A stretch of DNA of 64,000 nucleotides from Erpobdella octoculata. Lineage: Eukaryota; Annelida; Clitellata; Hirudinida; Erpobdellidae. The stretch's first letter is position 1. Each line of letters starts with the position of its first letter. The stretch is from NCBI GenBank assembly GCA_963978895.1, contig OZ022245.1, positions 22,954,968 to 23,018,967 on the forward strand, in the 5' to 3' direction. This document shows positions 19,836 to 32,074 of the stretch, piece after piece. The position numbers were made by a program, and so were the translations under genes. The notes under the pieces were generated by a model that made no database searches, was not told the DNA's origin, and worked only from the letters and a program-made list of their open reading frames with translations.

Positions 19836-19896
<61 letters not shown>
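19836..19896. repeat. (TA)n microsatellite
   Basis: TA tract at the PLE-B 3' end. 19897-20100 after it is A-rich unassigned sequence (for example GGGAATTCCCTCCCGCTTAA). Confidence 0.9.
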
Positions 19897-19897
<1 letters not shown>

Positions 19898-20102
19898 TCA
19901 TTTCATTTATTGAGCACCAACATAAGTATTAAACGTAAACAAAAGAAAATAACCAAAACGACAAGAAAAATATAGAACCAAAATTTTAAAAAAGAAAAAA
20001 AAAATGTTTATTGGTTGAGAAAGAAATAAGGTGCCCAAAAGGTTCGTCCGAAGGGAATTCCCTCCCGCTTAATGGACAACCTTTACAAAAGAACCAAATG
20101 AG

Positions 20103-20547
<445 letters not shown>

Positions 20548-20548
20548 C

Positions 20549-21622
20549 ATCAAAAAAATTGATCAATGTTTCTTTTCTAAAATGTGAAACTTTATTGGAA
20601 TAATTTAAATCTTCTTTTGAGGTTGATTCAACAAATTTTTCAATAGTAGAAGCTTTTGGAATAAAACATTTAAAAAGATAAAAATATTTAGTATATGCCA
20701 TCATTAGATGTAAACTCAATAGAAATTTTTCGGATATGCTCGAAAAAAATTCTTCAGATGAAAAAATAATTGAAACCCATCCTTGTTTTAGTGATAATAA
20801 ACATTTCCATATGGCATCGTGGAATAAATCACCTAATGCAGACTTAAAGATTAGGGAATGGATACAATAATACCTGTATTTCCAACTCAACATTGCTTTG
20901 AAAAACTTTTTAAACTCACTGTTTTTTATATCAATTTTGGATATAATAAATAAACACTTCATAATTACACGAATTTCATTTGATTTGTAAGAATTGTTGT
21001 AATAAAGTCTTTTGAGTGTGATATTAGTAATTATGGGAAGTTTTCTTCTTATTTTTGAATGATGTTTTTTTTGTTCAGCCAAAGATACAAATGAAAATAA
21101 GCAATTAATTCGTTGATATGGTTTCCAGAACTCATTTTCCAAAGAAGCTATAATCCCATCAATTGTGATAAGGTTACTTACAACCTCAGAGCTAATCGGT
21201 GAAGGAAGTTCAAAATTGTTATTTCTATCAAAAGTGTTATTTGTATCAAAACGCAAACCTAAATACTTGAAATTTCTTTCGTGCCTCCACCTAACAGGTT
21301 CTTCAAACGTAGCATATCAATTACTTATATCTAAATAAACTAAATTAGGTAATTTGTCTATCATTCTATATATTAATTGTAAATTATAACTATTAATCAC
21401 TCTAAAGCATTTGTTTTGACTTATATCAAGCCAAGATAAATTAGAAAGAGAGGATATTGAATTAACCAATTCTTCCAAAGACTCACCAACATTCGTTCTA
21501 ATGCCTAATTTTTGAAGATTAACAAAACGAAAAAAATTGCTGATGGTGTTTTTTGCATGCATACATTCAGATATACATAAAGTTTTTAAATTTTCAAAAG
21601 AAAATCTTATTTTGAGCAGGTC
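20549..21622 (-). pseudogene. LRR gene fragment d (ZYG11-like)
   Basis: Inverted copy of 12699-13768. The minus strand reads [11 protein letters not shown] (near 21320-21350), then a long open frame 21256-20540 with SSEVVSNLITIDGIIASLEN, IIMK-type helices and SISEKFLLSLHLMMAYTKYF. This copy is the best preserved for the helical half: about 235 codons before it runs into the PLE (TA)n. A frame break lies at about 21300, and the 5' part ends at the (TA)n tract at 21625. Confidence 0.6.
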
Positions 21623-21697
21623 AATATATATATATATATATATATTTATAAATATATTTATATATATATATATATATCTATATATATTTATAAATAC

Positions 21698-21764
<67 letters not shown>

Positions 21765-21791
21765 ATATATATATATACATATATACACATA
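21623..21791. repeat. (TA)n microsatellite with interruptions
   Basis: TA tract with CTA and AAA interruptions, between LRR copy d and a Helitron-like start. Confidence 0.9.
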
Positions 21792-21968
21792 TCTATATAT
21801 ATAAAAATGAATGTTTGTATGTTAATGTCCTTTATGCATTGCTACACCATTCATCCGATCGTAATGAAATTTTCACACAACCTTGAGAGTCAAGGGGAAT
21901 CAAATATAAAAAAAATTTGAAATCCGTCACAAAATGAGCGGAGCGGAGCGGGTGAGCGAGCGGGAACT

Positions 21969-22042
<74 letters not shown>
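21792..22042 (+). mobile_element. Helitron-like 5' segment plus (TA)n
   Basis: TCTATATATATAAAAATGAA start, conserved TTATGCATTGCTACACCATT / CCGATCGTAATGAAATTTTC block, GAGCGGAGCGGAGCGGGTGA, then (TA)n from about 21973. Confidence 0.55.
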
Positions 22043-22046
<4 letters not shown>

Positions 22047-23172
22047 GATGGGAATCGAACCGAACTCGAACCGAACTTTTCGAACTCGAACCCACATTTT
22101 AGCATTTCGAACCGAACTCGAACGAACCCAAATTTTTATGCACCGAACTCGAACCCAATGACGGTCGAACTCGAACCGAACTCGAACCCATTAATGGTCG
22201 AACTCGAACCGAACTCGAACCCAGTTAAAACATCATCTGAACAAAATTAAAAAAAGCCAACCTAGAAAATTAAATGACAATATTGGGCCAAGCTTTTTAA
22301 TATTACTTATTTGATTATTTTTCTTTGCTTTTTTATCTATGAAAAAGAAAAAACGGACCAGCGTTATTTGTTTTGTTATTGTTTTCATTGTTATAAGCGG
22401 CGGCATTTCTATCCAATAATTTATAATGGATTGTATCATTGTTTCTTCTCCATCGAAAAAACTTGATATAGCGAAAGTCAGAAGTGATTGTAAAAACTTT
22501 GATAAGCTGGTGTCTCAAAATCAGGCGCGATTAGTAGATGCGACATGGACAAAGAGTCCTATTTGGAATAGTTTCAAGTGTGTTTGCCTTTTGAAGATGG
22601 TAAAGATGAAATGATTAAATTTAAATTATGTCTATTAAACTATTATAACATTCAAAGTCATTACAGTTTGGGACTATAATTATAGTGTTATTTAAAATAT
22701 TTTTATAAGTATGGTGCTATTTAAAATACTTTTATTTTTTACATTTACTTTATTTGCATTCAACAGATTTTAAAAGAGCAACTAATATTTTTAAAATACA
22801 ATTACAATTTCTGATTTGTTCTTATTTTAAATAATGTTAAAATAAATGTACCTATTATTTGTGTATTAAAAAATTGAACTAAACTCAATCAATAGTCATC
22901 GCATTTCGAGCTAAACTCAAACAAACTTTAACTGGTCGATTACATTCGAACTCGAATATAAGTCTAACCGAACTCGAACCCCACAGCAACCGAACCCGAA
23001 CTGAACTCGAACCCCACAGCAACCGAACCCGAACCGAACTCGAACCCAAAAGGGACCGAACCCGAACCGAACTCGAACCCAAAGAGGACCGAACCCGAAC
23101 CGAACCCGAACCCAAAAATGATCAACCGAACCGAACTCGAACTTCTAATTTTGGGTTCGATTCCCATCTCTA
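22043..23172. mobile_element. hAT-like element with 17-bp perfect TIRs
   Basis: TIRs TAGAGATGGGAATCGAA (22043-22059) and its exact complement (23156-23172) sit in TA repeats on both sides, so an 8-bp target duplication would be TATATATA-like and cannot be proven. Both ends carry arrays of GAACTCGAACC-type repeats (22060-22230 and 22930-23150). The middle holds a short frame at 22426-22614 with SPIWNSFKCV, which may be the start of a BED finger. An internally deleted hAT derivative. Confidence 0.75.
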
Positions 23173-23208
23173 ATATATATATATATATATATGTGTTTAT
23201 ATATATAT
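23173..23208. repeat. (TA)n microsatellite
   Basis: Short TA/TG tract between the hAT-like element and a foldback-like unit. Confidence 0.8.
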
Positions 23209-23741
23209 ACTAGCGGAGATACCCGGCGTTGCCCGGGTTTTTAAAGGTTTTTCTAATGTTTGTCTCTTTCTCTCCCGTTTCCTTTCCCACCTGCTTTCCC
23301 ACTCCTGTTCGCTTTCCCGTTTTCGGTCGTTTTCCCGCTGCCGGTCGCTATCCCTGCCGGTCGCTTTCCCGCTCCCGGTCACTTTCCCGCTCCCGGTCGC
23401 CTTCCCGCTCCCGGTCGCTTTCTCGTTCCCGGTCGCTTTCCCGCTCCCGCTCGTTTTCCCGTTCCCGGTCGCTGTCCCGTTCCCGTTCACGTTTGGAGAG
23501 CAACCGTGACAGGGAATGGGAGAGCAAGCATGACCTGGAATGGGAGAGCAAGCATGACCGGAAACGGGAGAGCAAGCGTGAGCGGGAACGGGAAAGCGAC
23601 CGGGAACGGGAAAGCGACCGGGAACGGAAAAGCGACCGGGAACGCGACGAAAACGGGAAAGTGGAGAAGGAAACGGGAGCGAGAGAGACAAACATTAGAA
23701 AAACCTCTACAAAACCCCGGGCAACGCCGGTAACCCCGCTA

Positions 23742-23743
<2 letters not shown>
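23209..23743. mobile_element. Foldback-like composite unit, copy 5 (centre deleted)
   Basis: ACTAGCGGAGATACCCGG start and CCGGTAACCCCGCTAG end, but the two halves join directly near 23490 (CGTTTGGAGAGC) without the (TA)n and GTTAGCC centre seen in other copies. It shows the two inverted halves can lose the spacer. Confidence 0.6.
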
Positions 23744-23822
<79 letters not shown>

Positions 23823-24119
23823 AACTTGTCCTGACTGACTGACTGACTGGCTGACTCAGAGGTTCAATCACGATCGTTTCACATCATCGATATTCAAGTA
23901 CAGATAAGCAAGAGAAATTTAAAATGGGAATTTCTATGCAGAAAGTGGCTTCCAACTCAAAGAGCGAAGAATCAATGGAGGAAAGAACGAATACTGTCGT
24001 GTTGGAAAACCAAAAACATGATGGAAAACTTTGGGAGACAGTGGGAAAAAAGAAAAAAAGAGTTCGAAGCGGAAAAATCACGGAGCAGCAAAGTGAACCA
24101 GCAAATAAACGCTTTCATG
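23744..24119. other. (TA)n, ACTG repeats and unassigned sequence
   Basis: (TA)n at 23744-23820. Then AGAACTTGTCCTGACTGACT and a short (GACT)n run, resembling the start of the repeat at 34466. 23924-24119 has an open frame (SEESMEERTNTV..ENQKHDGKLWETVGKKKKR), basic and without a domain I recognise. It could be a transposon ORF1 fragment. Confidence 0.4.
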
Positions 24120-24121
24120 GA

Positions 24122-24189
<68 letters not shown>

Positions 24190-25890
24190 GGAATTTATCC
24201 AGCGCCAAGGCACGCGACTGAGGCGCCCTCGGATAACCTAAAAATTGCATCGTTCAAAGGCTAATTTAAAATAAAAGGTTTTAAGTTTAGTTTTAAAGGA
24301 AGCGACGGATCCACAGTTTCGAATTTCGGCTGGCAGTGCATTCCAGACGATTGGCGATGCGTGTCGAAAGGACCTCGCACCGATATTGTTGTTGGCTTTT
24401 GTCCGTGCGAGTTCAGGAGCTGTGGATGAGCGGAGCGGTCTTTGGATGGTTCTGTTGTGAATGAGTTGGTGAAGATATGTGGGCGATGAACAAAACCGAA
24501 TTTTGTACGTTATCAGAGCGATTTTGTACAAAATTCGATAGTGTACCGGCAGCCAGTGAAGTTTGAAAAGACGGAATGAAGACGACGACGATGACAGAGA
24601 TGACGACGACGATGGTAGAGATGACGACGACGACAGTGATGACGACGAATCCAAAGGGTAGACTCCATGGACCACTTTAGCAGCCCTATGCATCATTCTC
24701 TGGAGACGTTTTTGGTGGTTCAGAGGAATGCCAAAAAGAAGGGAGTTACAATAATCGAGCTTTGACAAGATCAGACAACAAGCTAACGAGTTGGCATTTT
24801 TCCTCGATAAAAACTTTCTGACGTGGGCGATTGCTCTGATCTGATGATGGCATGAACGAATGACTGATAAAACGTGATTTGCAAAAGTGAGACGATTGTC
24901 AATCAACACACCAAGGCTTTTTAGAGTGGGGGAGTGTTCTCCAACGGAAAGAGATTTTATGTTGGAGAGAACCTTAATCGAGTAACTGGATCCCAACAGA
25001 ACAACCTCAGTTTTGGATGTATTGAACTGAAGGTTGTTGTGCAGAAAACCGCGTTCAATGGATCTGATGCAGTCGGTCAGTCTCTTAATTTCCGTGTCGT
25101 CAGCATATTGGTGATACGGTACATTCTGTTCACTGATAATGCTACATACAGGAGATATGTAGGTGGTGAAGAGAAGAGGCCCCAAGACAGAGCCCTGAGA
25201 AACACCGCTGGTGATCAGAACAGTAGATGAGCTGCAACCACCCAGCTTGACAAACTGCGACCGACCCGACAAGTAGGAAGCAAACCACAACAAGACGCTG
25301 CCACTGATGCCGAATTCGTTGTGGAGGCGGTCAAGAAGGGTGGAGTGACTAATTGTGTCAAAGGCAGCCGAGAGATCAAGGCCAGCGAGGAGAGTGGCCT
25401 TCTTGGAATCGCAAGAATGAAAGACGTTATCTAGGATGTGGAGCAGAGCAGTTTCAGTGGAGTGACATGAGCGATAAGCAGACTGATAGAGAGAGTAGTT
25501 AGAGTTGGTTATGATATGAGGTTGAACTCTCTTTAGAACCGTCCTCTCGATTATTTTGGAAATGGTTGTGAGGTTGAAGATAGGTCTAAAATTAGAGAAA
25601 ATACTGTTATCTAGGGAAAGTTTTTTCAGAAGAGGTAGTAATTGGGCTCTTTTGTGCACAGACGGAAAGCATCCTTCACGGAAAGAGAGATTACATAGGT
25701 TAGAGATTGCTGTCGACAGCGTGTCGGAACAATGTATAAAAATTTGGTTAGGAAAAGGATCTAGGGGAGAAGGTTTTGAGTTAGCGATGAGTTTGCTTAT
25801 TTCGAAAGGAGTCATTTCCTCAAAATTGGTTAAGAGAGGAGAATCATTTGATCTCCAGTAATGCTCAAAGTTATTGTTGTGAAAGAAGCT
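24120..25890 (-). mobile_element. 5'-truncated CR1/L2-group LINE
   Basis: Minus-strand retrotransposon with a 3' (ATT)n tail (24122-24187) and a conserved 3' end GGCGCTGGATAAATTCCG that resembles the SINE tails at 7692 and 30741. The 5' end is cut at about 25890, where an unrelated RNase H fragment begins on the other strand. The endonuclease domain is missing. Confidence 0.8.
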
Positions 25891-25896
25891 GAACAT
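24238..25896 (-). CDS. Reverse transcriptase of CR1/L2-group LINE (open, 5'-truncated)
   Basis: An uninterrupted frame of about 550 codons. RT motifs in order: SNFRPIFNLTTISKIIERTV (about residue 100), QSAYRSCHSTETALL (140), LLAGLDLSAAFDTISH (170), SGVSQGSVLGPLLF (230), YADDTEI (266, catalytic YADD), then LKSLGVLIDNRLTFANHV and an HWLPVHYRILYKIALITYK C-terminal region typical of the CR1/L2/Rex group. A run of about 30 Ser/Leu codons near residue 415 comes from an expanded GAC microsatellite (24575-24655). The lack of stops suggests a fairly recent copy; loss of the endonuclease makes it non-autonomous. The first residues may derive from flanking sequence. Confidence 0.85.
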   Translation of the reverse strand: MFSFFHNNNFEHYWRSNDSPLLTNFEEMTPFEISKLIANSKPSPLDPFPNQIFIHCSDTLSTAISNLCNLSFREGCFPSVHKRAQLLPLLKKLSLDNSIFSNFRPIFNLTTISKIIERTVLKRVQPHIITNSNYSLYQSAYRSCHSTETALLHILDNVFHSCDSKKATLLAGLDLSAAFDTISHSTLLDRLHNEFGISGSVLLWFASYLSGRSQFVKLGGCSSSTVLITSGVSQGSVLGPLLFTTYISPVCSIISEQNVPYHQYADDTEIKRLTDCIRSIERGFLHNNLQFNTSKTEVVLLGSSYSIKVLSNIKSLSVGEHSPTLKSLGVLIDNRLTFANHVLSVIRSCHHQIRAIAHVRKFLSRKNANSLACCLILSKLDYCNSLLFGIPLNHQKRLQRMMHRAAKVVHGVYPLDSSSSLSSSSSLPSSSSSLSSSSSSFRLFKLHWLPVHYRILYKIALITYKIRFCSSPTYLHQLIHNRTIQRPLRSSTAPELARTKANNNIGARSFRHASPIVWNALPAEIRNCGSVASFKTKLKTFYFKLAFERCNF

Positions 25897-26620
25897 CCAG
25901 CAGCCAAAAGAACAACGGCATTGAACAAAATAGTTGACAAATTCAACCCAGTCCCCTTAACTCCTTCTCTAACTCCACCATGAAAACTTATTCCACCTCT
26001 TTTTAACGAAGGGCTGGTGGGGTTAAAAAAGGATGATCCGTCAATTCTCCAATGAGCTAAGGAACTGATTGCTACATATACAGATTCGACACATATGTAC
26101 ACAGATGCATCTAAAATAGACAATGTAGCAGCTGTGGGAATTTATATCCCGGAAAAAGATATGAAAATGGCTAAGAGAGTCACGAATGACGTTAGTATTT
26201 ATACGGCTGAGCTAACGGCTATAAAATGCGGCTTGGAGTGGATGGCACAACCAGACGGTCCACATAGAATCACCCTATTTACGGATTCATATAGCTCTAT
26301 GCTTTCATTGAAACATTCCGCAAATGCTCAAAAATCTGCTCTTGTGGAATCAGTCCTAACACTGTCATCCAACCTCTCAAAAAAAAGGAAAACAATTACC
26401 CTGATTTGAGTACCTAGCCACGTGGGCATACGTGGAAATGAAATGGCAGATTGCCTTGCCAAAGAAGCTACCAAACATCCCGAAATAGAGATTGAGATTA
26501 TGCCAGAGATATTTGACATAAAAAGAACAATAAGCAGAGAGCTTTTGAACGAATGGCAGACCAGATGGGACTCTGCTCAAGAAAGTCGACACTACTGGTC
26601 TCTCAAAAAAAAGTATCAAA
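25891..26620 (+). pseudogene. RNase H domain remnant, I/Jockey-type retrotransposon
   Basis: The plus strand encodes the linker and RNase H of a non-LTR element: IPPLFN and YTDASKIDNVAAVGIYI (first catalytic Asp), TAELTAIKCGLEWM (Glu), FTDSYSSMLSL (Asp), then VPSHVGIRGNEMADCLAKEA (His/Asp region). Three in-frame TGA stops (near 25979, 26056 and 26407) fall where Trp would be expected for at least the PPW and W-VPSHVG positions. The reverse transcriptase is missing upstream. At 26620 it passes into PLE-C. Confidence 0.75.
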
Positions 26621-27463
26621 TAAAATTAAATTCAGAGATAGCGACGATCGTGGCGTCAGGGTCTTCTCTTCACCTTCCACTCCCCCAGACCATACTACCA
26701 CTCAATGCATCGACGATTACTCATCCGACCCCACGATCGTCGATATCTCTTCACTTTTCACTTCCACAGAACAAACTACCACTCAATGTATTGTCGATTC
26801 TTCACTCGTTTCCGCGAACACAAGCTCTCCTAATACACATATCTCTTCTGACATTATTAATAACCCTAACATTACTTCGCGTCGTAATCGACACAAATAA
26901 AACATTATTTCTTACCACACACATACTGTTACTCTTTCCTATTTATACTTCATTAGTTTTTACACCGCCCGCGCCATACACCATTTGTACACTTATAAAT
27001 TCCACCAATTCTACCTACAAGACGTTTATCGTACACTATCTTCCCTTCCCATATTCGTACACACACCTACAACTACAGTTATTCACCTCGTCTAGCTCTC
27101 TCACCTTTCAGTTGTCGCGTTCGTGCCTTAGAGCTCACTCGTTTACTTAATTTGAAGTAATCTTGTTTTCGTTTTACTTTTGCACTCTAATGGAATTCAA
27201 TTTAATTTGTTTCGAACTCTAATGGAATTTAATTTAATTTAACTTGTTTTGATTCGTCTTGCTTCCGTTTCTTATTTTACGCTGACTTTTAGTTTATTAC
27301 TTTGGTCTCTGAAGATGGAAAAGGATTTCCGAAACTGCAGTAAGCCAAATAAAACATCTGAAACAAGTCTCACGTCTTTCAATTACCGCAAAATCGAGGG
27401 CACCATAAAAAAATTGATAAACTCCAAGTGGGCCATTGTTTTTAACGGAGTGTGCTTAAAAGA

Positions 27464-27468
<5 letters not shown>
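26621..27468 (+). mobile_element. Penelope-like element 3' end (PLE-C), right arm
   Basis: 26625-26900 encodes a Ser/Thr-rich PLE protein tail ending NPNITSRRNRHK and TAA. A 400-bp LTR-like segment follows, then a hammerhead fold (27301-27350) and KWAIVFNGVCLKEY before TA repeats. Better preserved than the left-arm copy for the tail frame and the helix III pairing. Confidence 0.75.
27301..27350 (+). ncRNA. Hammerhead ribozyme (PLE-C right arm), bulged helix I
   Basis: Core CUGAAGA (27309-27315), extra U, helix II GGAAA/UUUCC with AGGA loop, GAAA, helix III A-C/G-U with UGCA loop, cleavage triplet GUA. Helix I UUUGG-CU pairs with AGCCAAA if one U (27306) bulges. The left-arm copy has no such bulge but has lost the helix III G, so each arm carries a different lesion. 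Confidence 0.75.
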
Positions 27469-27494
<26 letters not shown>

Positions 27495-28540
27495 CATAAA
27501 TGAGCGGAGAGGGGAACGGAAAGGCAACTGAGAGCGAAAGAGCGAGCGAGAAATGGAAAGCGACCTGGAACGGGAAAGCAAGCGAAAGCGGGAAAGCGAC
27601 TGAAATCAAAAGAGCAAGCAGGAAAGAGAAAGTGACCGAGAGCGGGAGCTACCGGGAGCGAGAAACTAACCGGGAGCAAAAAAGCGACCGGGAACGGGAG
27701 AGCAAGCGGGGAAGGAAATGGGAACGAGAAAGACAAGCATTAGAAAACCTCTAAAAACCTCGAGCAACGCCGGGCAACCCTCTAGTCATTAATAAATTAT
27801 TAAAGATACCAAAAAACACTGCAGTCAAACAAATTTTTCATGTGTCCCACCGATGAAATTTCCACATAACTTTGAGAGTCGATGGGGGAAAGTTTCTGGG
27901 GAAAAATTAAAATCGGTCACAAAATGAGCGAAGTGGGAGCGGGAGAGCGAGCGGAAACGGGAAATCATGCAGGACCGAGAAAAGGGAAAGAAAGCGGGAA
28001 CGGAAAAGCGACCGAAAACGAAAGAGCGAGCAAGAAAGGGATAGTGACCGGAAACGGGAGAGCAAGCGGGATCGGGAAATCGACCGAAAGCGGAAAGCAA
28101 CCGGAAACGGGAGAGCGAGTGGAAATGAGAAAGCGACCAGGAGCGTGAAAGCGTGGTACCCGGCCTTGCCCGGAGTGTTTAGGTTTTTCTATCGTTTTTC
28201 TCTTTCTCTCCCGCTTCCTTCCTCGCTTGCTCTTCTACTCCCGGTTGATCTCCCGTTCCAGAGTTCCAGGTCACTTTTCCTTTCCCGCTCGTTCTTTCGT
28301 TCCCGGCCGCTTTTCAGTTCCTGCTTGTTTTCCCGTTCCCGTTCATTTTCCAGTTCCCGCTCACGCTCGTTCACCCGTTTCTGCTTGCTCTCCCGTTTTC
28401 GTTCCCGCTCATTTGGTGACCGATCTCAATTTTTAACACAAAATCCTTCCCCCAATGACTCTCAGGTTGTGTGAAAATGTCATTATATTGTAGCAATGCA
28501 TAAAAGAAATACATACACAGTCAACTTTATATATAGAGAT
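27469..28540. mobile_element. Nested Helitron-like blocks (right arm)
   Basis: Mirror of 10116-11165: three GGGAACGG-type blocks, with ends AACGCCGGGCAACCCTCTAG (about 27785), GTGGTACCCGGCCTTGCCCGG (about 28160) and a CTTTATATATAGAG terminus at 28535. Reading frames within are repeat artefacts. Confidence 0.5.
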
Positions 28541-29354
28541 TATTTTGATAATAAAAAAAAACTAGATGAAATATTTAGGCTTTGTTTTAGGGTTTTCAAA
28601 CTTACCGGACTTGAAGCAAGGCTTTATCTAGCCAATCCCCAGTATGTGGGAGAAATATTTGTTGTTTTTTTTATAAACATTTTAAATAAGACCAAATGAT
28701 GCTGTTAAGAAGTTTCTTTGCGTATAAAAATATTTTTTCTAATAGTTATGTTCAAAATATCTGTATACCTCCTGCAGATGGAATTAAAAGTTTTGAAATT
28801 GTCATGGTTTCGACTCTGGGCGCATCATTGACTCTCATGGCTGTGAAAATTTTATTACGATCGGATGAAAGGTGTGATAATGCATAAAGACATACATACA
28901 CAGGCTAGACAAAAATAAGATTCTGAAAACTGTCATATAAAATTTTGACTTTTGAAATTTGCGTGGGGGCCCCGTGTGTGGGGGTTTGGACCCTCGGGAG
29001 CCCCCCGTGACTACGCCACTGGCTTGTTTAAATTAATGCGACCGATGACCGAATGTAATTGTAAAAAAACACTTGGAGAAAATCGCTTCGCTGTTGATAG
29101 ATTATGGACAGATTTTGAAAAAAATGGTATTGAATTTTTATTTAAAAAAAAAATTAATTTACTAGTTATTATAAAGTTATAAAAAATAATGTTTGTATAT
29201 GTTTTATATTTTTTTCAAAATCACTCAACCAACAATGGTCACACTTATGATAAGAAATAAATAGTTTGAATATTTAATTTCCTACAAGATTTGTTCTCCA
29301 GTTTGTAAGCATAAACAAATCAAACTAAGTACAACAATATATACATCTTTGTCA
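28541..29354. other. Non-coding arm sequence
   Basis: Mirror of 9318-10115 without the left-arm SINE: Helitron-like CCGATCG block at 28860, a hAT-like GACTACGCCACTGG end at 29010-29025, and AT-rich sequence to the LRR stop codon. No gene seen. Confidence 0.4.
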
Positions 29355-29749
29355 CTAATCAAACATCATGTTTGAGTTAATAAACCTGTTTAGAAACAAC
29401 TCAACATTTTTCCGATTCCATTTCATTATCTTTGTCTTACAATCACTAGCTTGCTTGGCAAGCTTTGGATATTTTTGAGATTCTCTGAGATATGGTTCAT
29501 AATGTTTCAAAATAGTTGAAAAAATATCGCCAGTTCTAGGATGAATGGATCCATTTATTATGGAGTGTATATCCCACATTGTTAACAAATATTTGATCGA
29601 CGACTTTGATTTGATTTCAGATTGGTTTAAAAGTGTATCAGTGCAGCGATCATTTTTAAACAGCTGGTGCCACATCTCATAGGTGAGGTCCAAAGATAAA
29701 AGCATTTTGGTAATTGTTTCTACGTTTTTTAAAAGAGGGGTCTGAAAAA
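29355..29749 (-). pseudogene. LRR gene fragment b, 3' part
   Basis: Minus-strand counterpart of 8686-9080, open for about 130 codons from TPLLKNVETITKMLL to a stop. Separated from its 5' part (32349-33662) by the Gypsy insertion. Confidence 0.5.
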
Positions 29750-30513
29750 ACACCTGTTATATCGTTTCTATCGTATAAGTTACTACGAGTTAATTCGTTT
29801 TAACTATTTATTAGAAAACCAAATATGACATAAAACAAGTTCTTTAACTTAAACTATTCAAATATATAACGACTATCTCTCAGTAGAGTTCACTAGAAGC
29901 CACGGTGAAGACAAGTGAAATCTCTGTACGATTCTCTTTTATAAGCCGTCGCACCTGTAGCCTAAAGTCTAATTATTAGGAATTGTTCGGGTTCCTAACA
30001 CCTCCCTCTTAAAAAGGAGTACGCAGATGCCCATCAGGTATATGACTGAGCTCTTGGATTTATAATAAGACGTGCAGGTGGTCGTCGAAATCTCACCGGA
30101 CGATCGGTAGGCGATGCATATAATGTCTGTGGCAAATGAGATGATGATTGTGTCAGTCGTGTCTCCAAAGAAGAATGTTTTCCTGTTGTCCCTTGAGTAA
30201 ATAAATTATTCAAAGGAGTACAACAGCATGGTCCTCCTGTTTTTGGAGATTCTGACAAAGAAGAAGTACTGATTCTCGGTTCCATGAAGGAAGACGCGCC
30301 AGTCGATGGCGTATGAGAAGATCTCGACATCGGTTGTGAAGACTCCGGTGTGTACCTCTGTCGTTGTTTGTAACGATCTTCGGTGGGCTGTTGTTGTGTG
30401 AAATGACGTCTTGGGAGGTAAAAAGTTTCTGTCATTATTTGTTTTCCAGCGCTGCGTGGGCGTAGTTGGTTGACGTGTCTTCTCCATAATTTTCCTTCTA
30501 CAATCACATCATA

Positions 30514-30741
30514 AGGCGCTGGTGGCAGAGCGGTAGAGCGCTCGCCTGTTGATCGTTAGGTCGGCAGTTCAAGCCTCACCTGCGTCACCAGCGTAACTCC
30601 CTTAGGCAAGGAGTTCACTCGCATTGCTTTCTCATGTCTATGAAAATAGCGTGTTCTTCGAAGTTTCCGATCCAAAGGAACCTTCGTAAGCGCCTCTGAC
30701 TTATCTGGCGCTATATAAATTCATCATTATTATTATTATTA
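30514..30741 (+). mobile_element. tRNA-derived SINE (right arm)
   Basis: Plus-strand copy of the SINE at 7692-7921: head GGTGGCAGAGCGGTAGAG, B-box region GCAGTTCAAGCCTC, tail GGCGCTATATAAATTCATCA then (ATT)n. Confidence 0.8.
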
Positions 30742-31483
30742 TAAAGTACGCGTTCCTTCCGTTGTTTTATTTGACCACATGTCCAGATCGTTGGTCCGGG
30801 ACGATAGTCTCTAGCATAAACAAAATCATCTATTTCAAATTTTCGTAGTCTAGCGCCATGATGCCGGTTGAACTGTTCTTCCAAATTTGCATTGTGTTCT
30901 TCGAGTGTTTTGTCGGTTACAATGACATCGTCTAGATAAGCCGCAACACCTTTGAGGTCAGCTATCATGTTGTCCATAACTTGCTGAAAAATATCAGGTG
31001 CCGATTTGACTCCAAACGGAAGGTGATTGAACCCGAATAGACCCCTGTGTGTATTCACTGTTAAATTCTTTGGAGTCTTCTTCAACATCAACTTGAAGAT
31101 ATGCTTCGGCAAAATCAATTTGTGAAAATTAAGCTCCATCATTGAGTTTCGTAAAAATCTCTTCGATAGTAGGAAGGGGCTGAATGGTGGTGAATTGTGC
31201 ACGTATGAGCTGGTTCCTCGACGCTGTTGACGTGAGGGACAGTCTTTCTTCCAATGATCGGCAAAACAGACTTGGCATGGGCTCGGTGGATAATTACTTT
31301 GCTTTTTACGTTCGTAGCGTCGTATGTTGTTTATTTCAGTTAGAATCAATTCGAGTACTTTAGCATCCTCTTTTACTGTTTGAAGTGCTTGGTACTCTTG
31401 CACTAGGTCGTTAAGAGTAATCTTTCGATCTTCATCTAATTTTCTCAACAAATGCAGCCGAAACTCCATTAATTCCGTAGCTT

Positions 31484-32074
31484 TTAGTGCAAAGATGAAT
31501 AGTAAGCATTTATGGTTTCTATATCTATTCTACCGAGTTGAGCCTTTTCACACATTGCATTTAATTTTCGGGCAAAGCTGCCAATATCCTCACCCAATTC
31601 GAAAGTTATTTGAAAACATTCAAGCCTTTGTCGAAATAAACTTTTCTTTGGGCCAAACAAGTTTTTCATGATGTCGTTCAATTCGTCCCAATCATAATCA
31701 CCAGCTGTTCTAGGTAGAATGTGGTTTGCTAACGTTTCGTAAGCTTCTGTGTCAAGCATAGAAACTAGTAATCGTTTCTTTTGGTCTTCTGAGTAATTAA
31801 GATAGTCCTCAAGGTGATCGGAGAATCGACGAAACCAGACGTCGTAATGGTTATCGTTTTCTGGATCGTATGAGAACTTTTCCATTCGACGAAGAAATTC
31901 CGTTGCGAGGAGGTCCCCTTGTTTAATCTCGACTGCTGATATTCTTTCGACCATTGCCGATAAAACTTCGTTTTGTTTAGAGAACTGTTGCTGGATATCT
32001 TCTTTTTGTTGTTGCATTTGAGCAACCAGCAATTTAAAAATTTCCTCAGACATTTTGTATAGGTGCCGAAACAA
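31484..32074 (-). CDS. Gag (capsid) of Gypsy remnant, right arm
   Basis: Same 196-codon frame as 6361-6951, start at the ATG near 32053 (MSEEIFKLL). The two copies differ at two residues (AVEIKQ here against AFEIKQ; RLECF here against RFECF). It ends in TAA, followed by the collapsed pol frame. Confidence 0.75.
   Translation of the reverse strand: MFRHLYKMSEEIFKLLVAQMQQQKEDIQQQFSKQNEVLSAMVERISAVEIKQGDLLATEFLRRMEKFSYDPENDNHYDVWFRRFSDHLEDYLNYSEDQKKRLLVSMLDTEAYETLANHILPRTAGDYDWDELNDIMKNLFGPKKSLFRQRLECFQITFELGEDIGSFARKLNAMCEKAQLGRIDIETINAYYSSLH

Noticed and set aside
24575..24655. Serine-rich domain in the LINE protein
   Set aside because: It matches an expanded GAC/GAT microsatellite and is not a family feature.
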